From Candidatus Blautia intestinavium (GTDB lineage: Bacteria; Bacillota; Clostridia; Lachnospirales; Lachnospiraceae): a stretch of DNA of 47,005 bases. Location: positions 1 to 47,005 of the forward strand of contig DXGV01000015.1 of NCBI GenBank assembly GCA_019113745.1, read 5' to 3'. Positions 46,873-47,005 of this stretch are shown here, in pieces (the stretch's first letter is position 1; every line of letters begins with the position of its first letter). The position numbers and the translations under genes are program-made. A model generated the notes under the pieces. It worked only from the letters and a program-made list of their open reading frames with translations, made no database searches and was not told the origin of the DNA.

Positions 46873-47005
46873 TCAATCCCGCCTTTCTCAACAATCTCAA
46901 TCGCATCTTTAATACCATTATAATAACCATACGAAAACCCGCCACATTGTACTAAATCTGTTCCAACCAATGATTGCGCAAGTTGTGCCGAACTCATAGC
47001 TTTCT
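46869..47005 (-). CDS. Small protein, start at or beyond the window edge
   Basis: A minus-strand frame open to the window edge ends with TGA at 46869-46871, overlapping the next start. From the ATG at 46997 it would give 42 aa: MSSAQLAQSLVGTDLVQCGG, then FSYGYYNGIKDAIEIVEKGGIE. The upstream boundary and ribosome site cannot be judged. It belongs to the same accessory operon as the Cys-rich gene. Confidence 0.45.
   Translation of the reverse strand, partial: KAMSSAQLAQSLVGTDLVQCGGFSYGYYNGIKDAIEIVEKGGIE

Overview
The window looks like a chromosomal segment of an anaerobic gut Firmicute of the family Lachnospiraceae (Blautia/Mediterraneibacter/Dorea-like). This rests on strong AGGAGG ribosome sites, moderate GC, a glycyl-radical fermentation operon, PPi-type glycolytic enzymes, ferredoxin-domain aldo/keto reductase and the sequence style of the housekeeping proteins. 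The genus is not proven. No rRNA, tRNA or CRISPR array was seen.

Layout. 1-5.9 kb: a palindromic repeat, two AraC-type regulators, a small Cys-rich protein, and larE-leuS. 6.0-9.6 kb: a fermentation operon read on the minus strand, in which pyruvate formate-lyase is split into a 700-aa catalytic chain and an 80-aa chain carrying the radical glycine, followed by the activase. 9.6-11.5 kb: a scar of mobile DNA, with a decayed tyrosine integrase, an IS110 transposase start, hairpins and two inverted copies of a short dispersed repeat, next to a DUF1275 membrane protein and crcB. 12.1-15.7 kb: a secreted protein with three near-identical 300-bp Fn3-like units and an EF-G paralogue. 15.9-19.4 kb: tyrA-aroA and a D-2-hydroxyacid dehydrogenase. 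19.4-29.8 kb: nfo, a CapA-like protein, a YccF protein, a large secreted protein, an aldo/keto reductase-TetR operon, a secreted nuclease, and an alcohol dehydrogenase/aldehyde dehydrogenase pair. 29.9-37.0 kb: folC, ppdK, a PPi-type phosphofructokinase and glyS. 37.2-43.0 kb: an operon of an unknown protein, an M16 peptidase, era, recO and an AllA-like cupin.

43.05-47.0 kb is accessory DNA of prophage or integrative-element type. It holds a ribbon-helix-helix regulator with a consensus promoter and a 9-bp operator dyad, a double Rha-domain protein, small Cys-rich proteins, a Panacea (DUF4065) antitoxin-like gene coupled to a probable toxin, and a promoter-hairpin-terminator unit that looks like a small RNA gene.

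The most interesting points are the bipartite pyruvate formate-lyase with a repeat lying exactly in the split, the dispersed palindromic repeat family, the tightly controlled regulatory module at 43.1-44.5 kb, and the Panacea pair with the adjacent candidate RNA. Positions of sites were counted by hand; family calls come from recognisable motifs, not from searches.
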